A stretch of 64,000 nucleotides of DNA from Rhizobium sp. CC-YZS058. GTDB taxonomy: Bacteria > Pseudomonadota > Alphaproteobacteria > Rhizobiales > Rhizobiaceae. This document shows, piece by piece, positions 44,899 to 54,586 of this stretch (the first letter of the stretch is position 1; the number at the start of each line of letters is the position of its first letter). Location of the stretch: assembly GCF_034720595.1 (NCBI RefSeq), contig NZ_JAYESJ010000001.1:3126001-3190000 (forward strand), in the 5' to 3' direction. Made by a program: the position numbers and the translations under genes. The notes below the pieces were generated by a model. That model was not told the origin of the DNA, did not search any database, and saw nothing but the letters and a program-made list of their open reading frames with translations.

Positions 44899-45609
44899 GA
44901 TGATGTCCCCGTGTTGGATCCGTCGATCGTGTCGCGCTTGCATGCCTGCTTCGGCAGCGTGTCCTCGGGTTCCGCCTCCCTTGGATCACGCGACTCACTC
45001 TCGAATCACTGTCTAAAACTATACAGAGACGTGGACAAAAGACTACTGCCGTCTTGTCGGGATTTACTTTTCCATTTTGGGTTGGATTGATTCGGACAAA
45101 ACCGCTTGACGGGACTTTCCGGTGATTTGCGGCACATTGAGAAATATCTCAACGCACTGTTTTCACTCATTAAAAAAGCCGATACCTCCGATTATATGTA
45201 TGACTTCTTATTCAATGAACTTTAAACTTGCAGTCGTCAAAGCGCTTTTATGGCCTGTCGGATCGTTCGGATGTTCCGCTCTGTTCTGCTTAAGAAATTT
45301 CGAATTCTTCCTGTTGCAGATTTGCATCTTATGTAACGCTTCGCCCTTCCATGTATCTTCTTCAGGTCGTTAATCGTATATCTACAGATTTTAACATGAG
45401 ATCGCCTCGGATGTACATGGAGGCCGAGAGTCATTGTGGCAGGCTTTTAAGAAACCGCGCTCTTCCACATAAAAATATGACTGAAAGGTTAACGCCGCGA
45501 TTCCGCCGTGTGCCGGCTATGTCTGACGCGTGGGCGCCCGATGCTTTGAGCCTTGTCCTCCGCCCCCAGGTGATTGAGCGCCGGCTCACAAAGCGGTTGT
45601 CGCAAGGCA
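44899..45609 (-). promoter_or_regulatory. Long AT-rich upstream region of visNR
   Basis: About 700 bp without a convincing gene between visN and the fliF terminator. Bases about 45000-45500 are clearly richer in A and T than anything else in the window. The region contains a perfect dyad ttgaga-N4-tctcaa (45137-45152), a GGTTAA box (45487-45492; TTAACC on the minus strand) and TATA-rich stretches (45019-45025, 45190-45200, 45371-45395). It probably carries the visN promoter and binding sites for upstream regulators. Short open frames here lack ribosome sites and plausible composition. Confidence 0.55.
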
Positions 45610-45639
45610 AAAAAAATCCCGCCTGTGCGAGGCGGGATC
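45610..45639 (-). terminator. Intrinsic terminator of fliF
   Basis: A 9-bp perfect stem (atcccgcct at 45617-45625, aggcgggat at 45631-45639, 5-base loop) is followed on the minus strand by a run of T. It starts 21 bp after the fliF stop. Confidence 0.9.
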
Positions 45640-45659
45640 GAGGGGGGTCCTTGGGAGGA

Positions 45660-47345
45660 TCAGGCGGCCCGTTCGGCCACCCATTTGCGCAGGATCTTGG
45701 CGGCGCGTTCTTCGCTGATTTCCACCATGCGGGCCAAGCGGCGCTCCGGGCCTTCCTTGACGCGGCGATTGAACTCGCCGCTCGACTCGTCGCCGAGGCT
45801 CAGCAGGTCGTCGGTGCTGTCGAAACCGAAATCCGAGCCGAAGCCTTCCATGAGCGCTGCCCCGCCGCCTGCAGCGGCCGGAGCCGGCGAGAAGTCGGGA
45901 AGCTCGAGGCCTGCCGGTTCGGCTTCGGCCAGGGTCCCCGGGCCGCCGAAACCCATGGAGCGGGCGAGCGGACGCAGGCCCATCCAGACCACCACCACCG
46001 CGACCAGGACGAAGGCGAGTGCGTTGATGATGCCGCCGAGGTTGCGGGTCAGCGTCTCCATGATCGTCGGGCCGGCCACCGGCTCGTCGAGCAGCTGGGC
46101 ATTGACGAAATCCATGGCGGTGAGCGTGATCACATCGCCGCGGGCCGGATCGATGCCGACGGCGGAGGCGACGATCTTCTGCATGTCGGCGATATAGGCG
46201 TCGATCTTGGCCTGGTCGGCACCCTCGCCGACCATGGCCGCAATCCGGCCACGGTTGACGACGACGGCGACGGACAGCTTCTCGACCTTGTAGCTGTTCT
46301 TGGTCGTGGCAACCGTCTTCTGGTTGATCTCGTAGTTGGTCTGCTCTTCCTTCTTGTCCGCCTGGTCGCTCGACTGCGGGCCTGCGCCGCCGCGGGGCGC
46401 GGCCTGCGGCACGTTCTGCTGCACGGTCGCGGCGTTGTCGGCCTGCTGCTGGCTCGACTTCTGCTGCTCCTTCGTCACCCGCGTCGAGCGTTCAACGCGC
46501 GATTCCGGATCGAAGATCGTTTCCTGGACCTGCTGGCTGTCCGTGTTGAGCTGGGCGGTGACGCTGGCGCGGAAATTGTCCATGCCGAGGAAGGGTGCCA
46601 GCGCCTTGTCGATGTTGTTCTCGATCTCCGACTGGACCGACTGGACGATGCCGAGCGACTGGTTGAGCGCCCCGTTCTGCGGGTCTTCGCCGGAGGCGAG
46701 AAGCTGGCCGGCCGAATCGAGGATGGTCACGTCGTCGAGCGAGAGGCCCGGAACCGAGGAGGCGACCAGATGGCGGATCGAGGCGGCGGCCTGGCGGCCG
46801 AGCTGCGCCGAGGCGCGGATCATGACGGAGGCGGTCGGCTTCTGCTCGGTTTTGCGGAAGCTGCCGCGATCGGCCATGACGATATGGACGCGGGCGGCGG
46901 AAATGCCGGAAATCTGCTGGATGGTGCGGGCGATCTCGCCCTCCAGCGCCCGGACGCGGGTGACTTCCTGCATGAAGGAGGTGAGGCCGAGCGAGCCGAC
47001 ATTGTCGAACAGCTCGTAACCGGCATTGGCGCTGTTCGGCAGACCTCGCTCCGCGAGATAAAGGCGCGCCTTGCCGGTGGTGCCGACCGGAACCTGGACA
47101 CTGGTGCCGTCCGCACCCACTTCGAAATCGATATTGGCTTCGGCGAGCGCGATGCTGATCTGGTTCAGATCGGCGCTTTCGAGACCGACATAAAGGGTCT
47201 CATAGGCTGGCTTGTTGACATAAAGCCCGGCGGCCAAGACCAGTCCGACCGCGACCAGTCCCGCGCTGGCCAGGGCGATGAGCTTGCCCTGCCCCAGGCT
47301 CTTGAGGTTCTTGGCAACTGAAGAGAGTTGATCCAACAGAGTCAT
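45660..47345 (-). CDS. fliF: Flagellar MS-ring protein FliF
   Basis: A 561-residue membrane protein. The first membrane helix lies near residues 22-45 (LIALASAGLVAVGLVLAAGLYV) and the second near 432-455 (LGGIINALAFVLVAVVVVWMGL). The YscJ/FliF domains between them show LADRGSFRKTEQKP-like and SVMIRASAQLGRQAAASIRHLVASSVPGL segments. The C-terminal tail (ERRLARMVEISEERAAKILRKWVAERAA) is the FliG-binding helix. It has its own promoter element (146 bp upstream) and terminator, so it is monocistronic. Confidence 0.96.
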   Translation of the reverse strand: MTLLDQLSSVAKNLKSLGQGKLIALASAGLVAVGLVLAAGLYVNKPAYETLYVGLESADLNQISIALAEANIDFEVGADGTSVQVPVGTTGKARLYLAERGLPNSANAGYELFDNVGSLGLTSFMQEVTRVRALEGEIARTIQQISGISAARVHIVMADRGSFRKTEQKPTASVMIRASAQLGRQAAASIRHLVASSVPGLSLDDVTILDSAGQLLASGEDPQNGALNQSLGIVQSVQSEIENNIDKALAPFLGMDNFRASVTAQLNTDSQQVQETIFDPESRVERSTRVTKEQQKSSQQQADNAATVQQNVPQAAPRGGAGPQSSDQADKKEEQTNYEINQKTVATTKNSYKVEKLSVAVVVNRGRIAAMVGEGADQAKIDAYIADMQKIVASAVGIDPARGDVITLTAMDFVNAQLLDEPVAGPTIMETLTRNLGGIINALAFVLVAVVVVWMGLRPLARSMGFGGPGTLAEAEPAGLELPDFSPAPAAAGGGAALMEGFGSDFGFDSTDDLLSLGDESSGEFNRRVKEGPERRLARMVEISEERAAKILRKWVAERAA

Positions 47346-47491
47346 TCTGTCCGCACCCGTTAGCGCGCCTCATCCGGCAAGATTGCCGCACAAGGGTCAT
47401 GCGCCGTCCAAAACGAAGGGTTCTTCCCGCCGCGGACAAGGCCTGATGCCCTGTCCGATGTCGGCACGAATCCACCGAACCCGTCGCCAAG

Positions 47492-47510
47492 CTAGGTGGC
47501 GAAGCTTGCG
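47492..47510 (-). promoter_or_regulatory. Flagellar 19-bp element CGCAAG-N9-CTAG before fliF
   Basis: A perfect match on the minus strand, 146 bp before the fliF ATG. It lies between the fliF start and the che-operon terminator, so it clearly separates the two transcription units. Confidence 0.65.
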
Positions 47511-47578
47511 CGAGCGTGACCTTTGTCCGGCTCGTCAACCTGAGGTGTTCCGGCTGCCGCTCCTGGAGTACGGACATC

Positions 47579-47608
47579 AAAAAAGCCGCTTGCCCGAGGG
47601 CCTGCGGC
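47579..47608 (-). terminator. Intrinsic terminator of the che operon
   Basis: Stem gccgc/gcggc with an inner gccc/gggc stem, followed on the minus strand by TTTTTT, 36 bp after the cheT stop. Confidence 0.8.
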
Positions 47609-47643
47609 GTTCTTGCAGTGTCGATCCGGCACTGTTCAACCGG

Positions 47644-48033
47644 CTAGAAAGCCTCGAAATCTCCGGCCTCTTCCGTCAACGGCTGAGAATGGCCATGGCG
47701 AAGCCCGCTCGCCAGCGAGCGCTGCATATCCGCGAGCTTGACGAGGTTGAGCGCGGTCGAGACGTCGACCAGCCAGGATTGCGGGATCGCGGCCGTCACC
47801 GTATCGATGAACTCCGCCAGGCCACGCGTTTTCTGCACGGCCAGGTCGATGCCCTGGAGAACCTTCACGTGGTCGGCGCTGTTGGCGATCGCGCCTTCGC
47901 CCAGCGCATTGAGCATGGGCTCGATCCGCTCGATCAGGTAGGCGACGTCGTGGAGTTCGCTCACCACGCGCATCATGACATCAGGCAATGCTTCCTCGAG
48001 GCCGTGGCCGACCGCTTTCTTCTCGTTCAGCAT
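47644..48033 (-). CDS. cheT: CheT, probable CheY phosphatase
   Basis: A 129-residue helical protein at the end of the che operon, the place of cheT in S. meliloti. It contains DLAVQ at residues 63-67, which fits the DxxxQ motif of the CheZ phosphatase family, inside a long helix (VKVLQGIDLAVQKTRGLAEFI). S. meliloti CheT has been reported to have such a motif and to take part in signal termination; that is recalled knowledge. ATG 48033 (MLNEKKAVGHGLEEALPDVMMRVV) was chosen over the upstream open extension. It starts 106 bp after cheD. Confidence 0.8.
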   Translation of the reverse strand: MLNEKKAVGHGLEEALPDVMMRVVSELHDVAYLIERIEPMLNALGEGAIANSADHVKVLQGIDLAVQKTRGLAEFIDTVTAAIPQSWLVDVSTALNLVKLADMQRSLASGLRHGHSQPLTEEAGDFEAF

Positions 48034-48139
48034 CTGTGTCCCTCTTTCGCCGCGGTGCGGCTGCCCCTGTTTTGTCTGTTCTGGCCACACCATCCGACTG
48101 AGATGGCTCGGTTCGATCGCTCCCCGCGACCGACCGCCC

Positions 48140-48694
48140 TTAGAAGAACTCGATCGAATGATCGACCGGTTTCGGCGCGGGCGCCGGACGGCTTTCCTGG
48201 GCCACGGCCTTCTGGGCCTCGACGCCGGTCAGCGCATATTGACGGGCCCGGCCGCTCAGCGGCCAGTATTCGAGCTTGCGCCCGTGATCGCCCCCGGTGC
48301 TTTCCCCGACGATCGCGATGCCTTCGTCCTGGAGGAAGCGTCGGGCGAAGAGCGCGTTCTGCTCGCCCACATTGGAAAAGCGCGCGATGGTTTTCGCGCC
48401 ACCGAAGATCTTGGCCTCAAGCCGGTCGCGCCGGGCGCCCTTCTTGAGAAGACCGTTGATCAGAAGCTCCATCAGATGGACGCCATAGCGCGTCGCGTCG
48501 CCGCCCGAGGCCAGCGCATCGGCGCTTCCGGGCAGGAGGAAATGGTTCATCCCCCCCACCCCTGCGACCGGATCGCGCATGCAGGCTGCCACGCAGGAGC
48601 CGAGGATGGTCGACAGGACCACGTCCGGGTCCGTCACGACCTTGAACTCGCCCTGGATGACATGCAAACGTCTGGCCGCAGCGTCAGCGATCAT
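48140..48694 (-). CDS. cheD: Receptor glutamine deamidase CheD
   Basis: A 184-residue protein. The catalytic Cys34 lies in [15 protein letters not shown] and His51 in [10 protein letters not shown], as in the CheD family. [53 protein letters not shown] follows. It deamidates Gln residues in receptor methylation regions. The start overlaps the cheY2 stop (ATGA). Confidence 0.95.
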   Translation of the reverse strand: MIADAAARRLHVIQGEFKVVTDPDVVLSTILGSCVAACMRDPVAGVGGMNHFLLPGSADALASGGDATRYGVHLMELLINGLLKKGARRDRLEAKIFGGAKTIARFSNVGEQNALFARRFLQDEGIAIVGESTGGDHGRKLEYWPLSGRARQYALTGVEAQKAVAQESRPAPAPKPVDHSIEFF

Positions 48695-49083
48695 TTCAAC
48701 GCCCCAAACACGGCCTCGATCGCCGCCTTCATCTTTTCAATCGTGAACGGCTTGGCCAGCACGTTGTTGGCGCCCAGCGCCGCCGCCTTGGTCACCAGCG
48801 CCCGGTCGCCCTGGGCGGTGAGCATGATGAAGGCGGCCTTCTTCGTGTTGGGATTGGTGCGCACGGCCTGCAGCAGGCCGAGCCCGTCCATCTTCGGCAT
48901 GTTGAAGTCCGAAATGACCAGGTGATGCGGCTGCTGCGCCATGATCTTCATGCCCTGCTCGCCATCCGCGGCGACGGTGATCTGCTTGAAGCCAAGGCTT
49001 TGCAGAGCTTCACCGAGCAGAAGACGGCTGGTTACCTGATCATCGACGATCAGGACTTTGATTTTCTCGGCGATCGACATCAT
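48691..49083 (-). CDS. cheY2: Chemotaxis response regulator CheY2
   Basis: A 130-residue single receiver domain: acidic pocket in LIVDDQ, phosphorylation Asp59 in [13 protein letters not shown], Thr in IMLTAQG and Lys in [10 protein letters not shown]. By position (between cheB and cheD) it is CheY2, the main motor-binding regulator in S. meliloti, while CheY1 acts as a phosphate sink. Coupled to both neighbours by ATGA overlaps. Confidence 0.94.
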   Translation of the reverse strand: MMSIAEKIKVLIVDDQVTSRLLLGEALQSLGFKQITVAADGEQGMKIMAQQPHHLVISDFNMPKMDGLGLLQAVRTNPNTKKAAFIMLTAQGDRALVTKAAALGANNVLAKPFTIEKMKAAIEAVFGALK

Positions 49084-50153
49084 TCAGTTCCTTCTCTTCG
49101 GGCGGCAGCGCTTTTCAACACTTCTTCCCCGATTGCGGTGAGGGGCAATTGCGTTTCTACAGCGCCGATCTCGTGGGCGACCCGCGGCATGCCGTAGACC
49201 ACACATGTCTTTTCATTTTGTCCGAACGTGCGGGCACCGGCCTTGCGCATCTTGAGCAGGCCGGAGGCACCGTCGCGTCCCATGCCCGTCAGGATCACGC
49301 CGATGGCATTGCGCCCGGCAAGCTCCGCAACGGAATCGAACAGAACATCGACCGAGGGCCGGTGACCATTCACCGGCTCACGATCCACCAGCCGACAGAC
49401 CGGTGCATGCGGATTGACGACCTGGAGATGGCGGTCGCCGCCCGGGGCCAGATAGATCCGGCCGATTTCTAGCCGGGCCCCATCTGTCGCTTCCTCCACC
49501 GTCGGCGCGCAGAGGCGGTTCAGCCGCTCGGCGAAGCTCTTGGTGAAGTTCAGCGGCATATGCTGGGTGATCACCGTCGGCGGGCAATTGGCAGGAAACT
49601 TCTGCAGGACGGTGATCAGGGCCTCGACGCCACCGGTCGAGGAACCGATGGCGATGATCTTGCGCCCGGCGCGATAATCGACGCTGGGGCTTGCGTGAGC
49701 ATTGGTATTGGCGTGTCCGAGCGCAGCGGCGTTCTTGTTGCCGCTGAGGATGTATTTGCGCTGCGAGCGGGCAGCAGCCTTCACCTTCTCCGCCAGATCG
49801 GCGAAGGGGTGCAACTCGCCCGGCGCCGGCTTGCCGACACAGTCGAAGGCGCCGATTTCCAGCGCCGCCACCGAGGCCTCGGCGCCCTTGTGGGTCAGCG
49901 TTGAGACCATGATGACCGGCATGGGCCGCAGCCGCATGATCTTTTCCAGAAAATCGAGGCCGTTCATGTTCGGCATCTCGATGTCGAGCGTGACGACGTC
50001 GGGATCGAGATCCTTGATCGCCTGACGCGCCTGCAGCGCATCGGCGGCCTGGCCGACGACGCTGACTGCAGGATCCGCATTGAGCACGGCGGTGATCAGG
50101 CCACGCATGGTCGCCGAATCGTCCACCACGAGAACACGTGCCGGTGCGTTCAT
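49080..50153 (-). CDS. cheB: Chemotaxis methylesterase/deamidase CheB
   Basis: A 357-residue two-domain protein. The receiver has [10 protein letters not shown] and the phosphorylation Asp57 in [21 protein letters not shown]. The methylesterase domain has the catalytic triad residues in [32 protein letters not shown] and [14 protein letters not shown]. The linker (about 130-160) is Asn/His/Ala-rich. It removes methyl groups from receptors, opposing CheR just upstream. ATGA overlap with cheR fixes the start. Confidence 0.96.
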   Translation of the reverse strand: MNAPARVLVVDDSATMRGLITAVLNADPAVSVVGQAADALQARQAIKDLDPDVVTLDIEMPNMNGLDFLEKIMRLRPMPVIMVSTLTHKGAEASVAALEIGAFDCVGKPAPGELHPFADLAEKVKAAARSQRKYILSGNKNAAALGHANTNAHASPSVDYRAGRKIIAIGSSTGGVEALITVLQKFPANCPPTVITQHMPLNFTKSFAERLNRLCAPTVEEATDGARLEIGRIYLAPGGDRHLQVVNPHAPVCRLVDREPVNGHRPSVDVLFDSVAELAGRNAIGVILTGMGRDGASGLLKMRKAGARTFGQNEKTCVVYGMPRVAHEIGAVETQLPLTAIGEEVLKSAAARREGTE

Positions 50154-51058
50154 GCCCTGCCTCCCATGTGTTTGCCCGTGTAGCGATAGGTTGTGATGCC
50201 GGTGTTGTCGAAAACCGCCTTGGCGTCGCCCGACACCCGTTCGGAATGGCCGATATAGAGGTGGCCCCCCGTATCGAGCATCGAGGCGAAGCGCGACCAG
50301 ATCTTCATCTGAGTCGGCTCGTCGAAATAGATCACCACGTTGCGGCAGAAGATCACGTCGAACGGACCCTTGAAGGGCCATTGCGCCATCAGGTTCAGCT
50401 CGTTGAAGGTGATGAGCTTCTTCAGCCGATCATCGACCTGCCACTTCTCGCGTCCGTTCATCGAGACCTGCGAGAAATACTGCTTGCGCATGGCCGGCGA
50501 GACCGTTTCCAGTGCGTTGAAGTCATAAGCCCCGGCCCGGGCGATCGCCAGGATCTTCGGGTCGATGTCGGTCGCCAGGATGCGGATGTCGTAGTCGGCG
50601 GCATTGGGCAGCACCGACAGGAGCGTCAGCGCGATCGAATAGGGCTCCTGGCCGTCCGAACAGGCGGCCGACCAGATGCGCACGCGTCCGCCGGCCTTTG
50701 CCCGGCTGATCAGACCCGGCAGCACGGTATCGCGCAGATGGTCGAAATGATGGTTCTCCCGGAAGAAACGGGTGAAGTTGGTGGTCAGGTGCGACAGCAT
50801 GTCCCGCCGTTCGGCGGCACCTGCGGGGGAAGCGACCAGCGTGCAATACTCCCGGAAGCCGCTCAGCCCCAGGTTGCGGATATGCTTGGACAGCCGCGAA
50901 TAGACGAGCGAGGCCTTGCTCTCGTTGAGGAAGATCCCGGCATCCGCATAGATCATCGCCGCAATCTCCGTGAGGTCGCGCCGGGTCAGCGGATATTCTC
51001 CGCTCGCCAGACATTCGTCAGGCGACAGTTTCGTGTCGATGGCGGCCATTCTGTTCAT
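50150..51058 (-). CDS. cheR: Chemotaxis methyltransferase CheR
   Basis: A 302-residue methyltransferase using S-adenosylmethionine. The N-terminal helical domain holds [24 protein letters not shown]; the catalytic domain has [39 protein letters not shown] and [18 protein letters not shown], all canonical. A slightly long N terminus precedes the fold. No receptor with a C-terminal NWETF-type tether is in this window. Confidence 0.96.
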   Translation of the reverse strand: MNRMAAIDTKLSPDECLASGEYPLTRRDLTEIAAMIYADAGIFLNESKASLVYSRLSKHIRNLGLSGFREYCTLVASPAGAAERRDMLSHLTTNFTRFFRENHHFDHLRDTVLPGLISRAKAGGRVRIWSAACSDGQEPYSIALTLLSVLPNAADYDIRILATDIDPKILAIARAGAYDFNALETVSPAMRKQYFSQVSMNGREKWQVDDRLKKLITFNELNLMAQWPFKGPFDVIFCRNVVIYFDEPTQMKIWSRFASMLDTGGHLYIGHSERVSGDAKAVFDNTGITTYRYTGKHMGGRA

Positions 51059-51519
51059 GCGGCTTCGCTTTCGGTGTCGGGGAAGACGGCATCCAATTCG
51101 ATGAGGCAGATCATGCGTTTGTCGATCGCGAGCACACCGCGCGCGAAGGTTCGTTCAAAGTCCGAACTCATGTCCGGGGTTGGCTGGATATTGTCGTTCG
51201 TAACCGTCAAAATATCGGAAACGGCTTCGACCAGCAGTCCAACAACCTTGCTGCGCACCTGCGCGACGATGATGACATGCCGCACCGTAGGCTCCGACGG
51301 GCGCATTCCGAAGCGCACCGCAAGATCCACGATGGGCAGCACCGCGCCCCGCAGATTGATGACACCGAGCATGTAATACGGCGAATGCGGCATGGGTGTT
51401 GCCGGCGTCCAGCCGCGGATTTCCCGCACGGACATGATGTCCACGCAAAATTCCTGGTCACCGATCCGAAACGCGATCAGCTCCCGAGCATCGTTGATCA
51501 TCGTCTTCGCAAACGTCAT
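51055..51519 (-). CDS. cheW: Chemotaxis adaptor CheW
   Basis: A 154-residue adaptor that couples receptors to CheA. Core motifs are [60 protein letters not shown] and [18 protein letters not shown] 51519 ([17 protein letters not shown]) fits the family start. It lies 4 bp after cheA and overlaps cheR in ATGA. Confidence 0.96.
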   Translation of the reverse strand: MTFAKTMINDARELIAFRIGDQEFCVDIMSVREIRGWTPATPMPHSPYYMLGVINLRGAVLPIVDLAVRFGMRPSEPTVRHVIIVAQVRSKVVGLLVEAVSDILTVTNDNIQPTPDMSSDFERTFARGVLAIDKRMICLIELDAVFPDTESEAA

Positions 51520-51523
51520 ACGC

Positions 51524-53842
51524 TTAACCCGCTGCTGCCAAACCCATTTCCATGCGCAGTGGCTGGCCGCGCGAGGCGGCGACCACCGCATCCACATCCA
51601 AGATCAGTGCCACGCGGCCGTCGCCGAGAATGGTGGCGGCGGCAATGCCCGGCACATGCGTGTAGTTGGCTTCCAGGCTCTTGATCACGACCTGCCGCTG
51701 GCCCTGGATCGCATCGACCATGAGCGCGCGCTGGCCGCCGCCTTCGGATTCCACCAGGAGCGCGACGCCTTCAACCGGATTGGCCTGCGTGGCGCGGAAG
51801 TTGAGGATCCGGCCGACATCGACGAGCGGGCAGAAGGAGTTGCGGATCGAGATGAGCCGCTGCGTGGCCCCGAAGGAATGGATCGAGGCCTGGTCGGGCT
51901 GCAGCGTCTCGACGATCGCCGTCAGCGGCACGACCAGCGTCTGGTTGGCCACCGTCACCACCATGCCGTCGAGGACGGCGAGCGTCAGCGGCAGGCTCAT
52001 GGTGAAGACCGAGCCATGGCCGGGGCGCGAGGAGATGTTGATCCGGCCGCCGAGCGCCTGGATCGAGCGCTTGACCACGTCCATGCCGACCCCGCGGCCG
52101 GAGAGGTCCGAAACCTTCTCGGCGGTCGAGAAGCCGGCGTGGAAGATCAGGTTGTCGATCTCCTCGTCGGACAGATTGGCATCGGCCGCGATCAGGTCGT
52201 TGTCGATCGCCTTCTGGCGGACGCGCTCGCGGTTGATGCCGGCGCCATCGTCGGCCAGTTCGATGATGATGCGGCCGGAGCGATGCTTTGCGGTCAGCCG
52301 CACCGTGCCTTCCGGATTCTTGCCGAGCGCGAGGCGCTTCTCCGGCATTTCCAGACCATGGTCGACGGCGTTGCGGATCATGTGGGTCAACGGCTCGGCC
52401 AGCTTGTCGATGACCGTCTTGTCCACTTCGGTGTTTTCGCCCTCGGTGACGAGGCGGACCGACTTGCCGGTGATATCGGCGATTTCGCGCACCGTGCGGG
52501 CCATGCGCTGGAACACCGGCTTCACCGGCTGGGCGCGGATGGCCATCACCGAGTCCTGGATCTCGCGGGTGAGCTGCTGCAGCTCTTCGAGACCCATATT
52601 GATCGAGGACGTACCGTTGGTGTCGTTTTCGATCACGCTCTGGGAGAGCATGGCCTGGTTGATGACGAGCTCGCCGACGAGGTTGATCAGGCGGTCGACG
52701 CGATCGAGATCGACGCGGATCGTCTGGCCGGCAGCGGCGGCCTGCTGGGCGGAGGCTGCCGAACCGGCTGCGGAATTGGCCGTGCTTGCTGCCGAAGACC
52801 GGGCGGCATCCGCCGTCTTGGCAGCCGCGCTTGCCATCTGCAGGACGTTGCTGGCCGCATCGGCGGTGGCGACCGCCGCTTCGCGCTCTCCGGCCGCGAT
52901 CTGCTCTTCTTCCTCGACGACGCCAAGCGCCGGCTCGTGCTCGTGCTCATCGAAGAGGGCCGAGAGATCGAAGGGAACCGGCTGCATCGGCAGGTCTTCG
53001 CCAGGTGCGGCGTCGGCGCCCTCGGCGGTTTCCACCACTTCGAGGTCGCAATCCCATTCGGCGAATTCGAAGACGGCACGGATCGCATCCTCGCCCTTGT
53101 CGGTGCGCAGCGAGATCTTCCAGGAGAAATAGGCATTCTCCGGGTTCAGCTGGTCGAGGCTGGGCAGGCTGTCGGTGTCGCAATGGATGCTCATCTCGCC
53201 GAGGCGCGCGAGGTCGCGCAGAAGCAGTGTCGCCTCATTGCCCTTGCGATAGAGATCATCCTTCGGTTTGAAGGTGATTTCGTAGAGCGGCAGGGTCGAC
53301 GCAGCCGCCTCTCCCTCGAAATCGTCGAAGGAAAAGGCGACGGGCGCGAAGCCTTCGTCGTTGGTTGCGGGCGCGGCAGGCGCCGGCGCGGCGGCCTTCG
53401 CAGCGGGCGCCTTTGCGGCAGGCGCCTTGGCGGGCGCTTCGGCGGCAGGCGCCAGCGGCGTGCCATGCGCTAGGGCTTCCAGCTCGCGGATCAGCTGTCG
53501 GGAGCGCGCCTCGTCGACACTGCCGCCGTCGCGGGCGCAGTTGGTCAGGTCGGCCAGGACGTCGGCCGACTTCAGCATGACCTTCAGCACCTCCTGCGTC
53601 GGTTCCAGCTTGCCGGAGCGAACGCAGTCGAGCGTCGTTTCAAATACATGCGCAAAGGAGACAAGGTCGTCGAGGCCGAAGGCTCCGGCGCCACCCTTGA
53701 TCGAGTGGACGGCACGGAACACGGCGTTGACGGTTTCGGGGTCCCGGTCGCCATCGTTCAGCCGCAAGAGACCGGATTCCAGTTCGGCGAGTTGTTCCTC
53801 GCATTCCTGGAAGAAAATCTCTTTGATTTCGTTCATGTCCAT
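51524..53842 (-). CDS. cheA: Chemotaxis histidine kinase CheA
   Basis: A 772-residue kinase. P1: phosphorylated His46 in [16 protein letters not shown]. An Ala/Pro-rich linker (about 130-165) leads to a P2-like region that binds CheY/CheB. The P3 dimerisation helices contain [21 protein letters not shown]4 ATPase: [17 protein letters not shown] (N box), [19 protein letters not shown] (G1) and [20 protein letters not shown] (G2). P5: CheW-like C terminus with [14 protein letters not shown]. All catalytic boxes are intact. Confidence 0.97.
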   Translation of the reverse strand: MDMNEIKEIFFQECEEQLAELESGLLRLNDGDRDPETVNAVFRAVHSIKGGAGAFGLDDLVSFAHVFETTLDCVRSGKLEPTQEVLKVMLKSADVLADLTNCARDGGSVDEARSRQLIRELEALAHGTPLAPAAEAPAKAPAAKAPAAKAAAPAPAAPATNDEGFAPVAFSFDDFEGEAAASTLPLYEITFKPKDDLYRKGNEATLLLRDLARLGEMSIHCDTDSLPSLDQLNPENAYFSWKISLRTDKGEDAIRAVFEFAEWDCDLEVVETAEGADAAPGEDLPMQPVPFDLSALFDEHEHEPALGVVEEEEQIAAGEREAAVATADAASNVLQMASAAAKTADAARSSAASTANSAAGSAASAQQAAAAGQTIRVDLDRVDRLINLVGELVINQAMLSQSVIENDTNGTSSINMGLEELQQLTREIQDSVMAIRAQPVKPVFQRMARTVREIADITGKSVRLVTEGENTEVDKTVIDKLAEPLTHMIRNAVDHGLEMPEKRLALGKNPEGTVRLTAKHRSGRIIIELADDGAGINRERVRQKAIDNDLIAADANLSDEEIDNLIFHAGFSTAEKVSDLSGRGVGMDVVKRSIQALGGRINISSRPGHGSVFTMSLPLTLAVLDGMVVTVANQTLVVPLTAIVETLQPDQASIHSFGATQRLISIRNSFCPLVDVGRILNFRATQANPVEGVALLVESEGGGQRALMVDAIQGQRQVVIKSLEANYTHVPGIAAATILGDGRVALILDVDAVVAASRGQPLRMEMGLAAAG

Positions 53843-53921
53843 GGGCGTGCGTCCTGACGGGTTGTGCTTTGACGACTGCGTGGCGAGGATGCGGGCGGGG
53901 GCTCCGCTCGCATCGTCTTCG

Positions 53922-54287
53922 TCAGGCCGTGACGCGCTCGATGGCGTCGATCAGCTTCGTCGGATCGAAGGGCTTGACGATCCAGCCGGTAGCGCCGGCC
54001 TGGCGGGCGCGGTTCTTCTTTTCCGCGTCGCTTTCCGTCGTCAGCACCAGGATCGGAATGGCCCGATACTTCTCGTTGCGGCGGACCCCTTCGATGAAGC
54101 CGAAGCCATCGAGACGCGGCATGTTGATGTCGGTGACGATCACATCCGGATTGGCATCTTCGAGGACTTCCAGCCCCTCGATGCCATCTTCCGCCTGGAT
54201 GGTCTCGAACCCGGCATTGTTGAGCGTGACCAGAAGCATGTTCCGGATCGTGCGCGAATCGTCGACGGTGAGAACCTTCTTTTTCAT
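53922..54287 (-). CDS. cheY1: Chemotaxis response regulator CheY1
   Basis: A 121-residue receiver: LTVDDSRTIRNMLLV, phosphorylation Asp53 in VIVTDINMPRLDGFGFIEGV, Thr in LVLTTESD and Lys in IVKPFDPTKLIDAI. By position upstream of cheA it is CheY1, which in S. meliloti drains phosphate from CheA and is helped by CheS and CheT. cheS ends one base before its start. Confidence 0.95.
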   Translation of the reverse strand: MKKKVLTVDDSRTIRNMLLVTLNNAGFETIQAEDGIEGLEVLEDANPDVIVTDINMPRLDGFGFIEGVRRNEKYRAIPILVLTTESDAEKKNRARQAGATGWIVKPFDPTKLIDAIERVTA

Positions 54288-54288
54288 T

Positions 54289-54582
54289 TCAATTCTCCTT
54301 GGCCATCAGACGGTCGACATCGACGCCGATGAGCTGTGTGGTTTTCGTGAACGCGTCCGACATCTTCGAAAAGCTGAAGGACAGTTTTTCCTCTTCCCAG
54401 GTCTTCGCCCCGGCCATCAGGACCTGGACGCAAAGTGCACCGACCCGCTCCACCGCCGAGGCATCCACCTCGACGGGGTTGCCGCGCAGTTCCATCAGTT
54501 TCGCATGCAGCGCGCTTGCCTCGTTGAGATCGAGGACGGGCGCGAGCGCCAGCGTTTTCGGTGCGGCTTTGCGTGCAGGCAT
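54289..54582 (-). CDS. cheS: STAS-domain protein CheS
   Basis: A 97-residue STAS-domain protein (LDLNEASALHAKLMELRGNPVEVDASAVERVGALCVQVLMAGAKTWEEEKLSFSFSKMSDAFTKTTQLIGVDVDRLM). In S. meliloti the gene in this position was shown to encode CheS, which binds CheA and speeds CheY1 dephosphorylation; length and position agree. Its ATG follows the small ORF at 54587 closely (stop and start four bases apart), which suggests coupling. Confidence 0.92.
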   Translation of the reverse strand: MPARKAAPKTLALAPVLDLNEASALHAKLMELRGNPVEVDASAVERVGALCVQVLMAGAKTWEEEKLSFSFSKMSDAFTKTTQLIGVDVDRLMAKEN

Positions 54583-54586
54583 TGCA

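Noticed and set aside
45122..45373. 83-codon plus-strand frame in the AT-rich region upstream of visN
   Set aside because: No proper start or ribosome site, unusual Cys/Phe-rich composition, and overlap with likely regulatory DNA.
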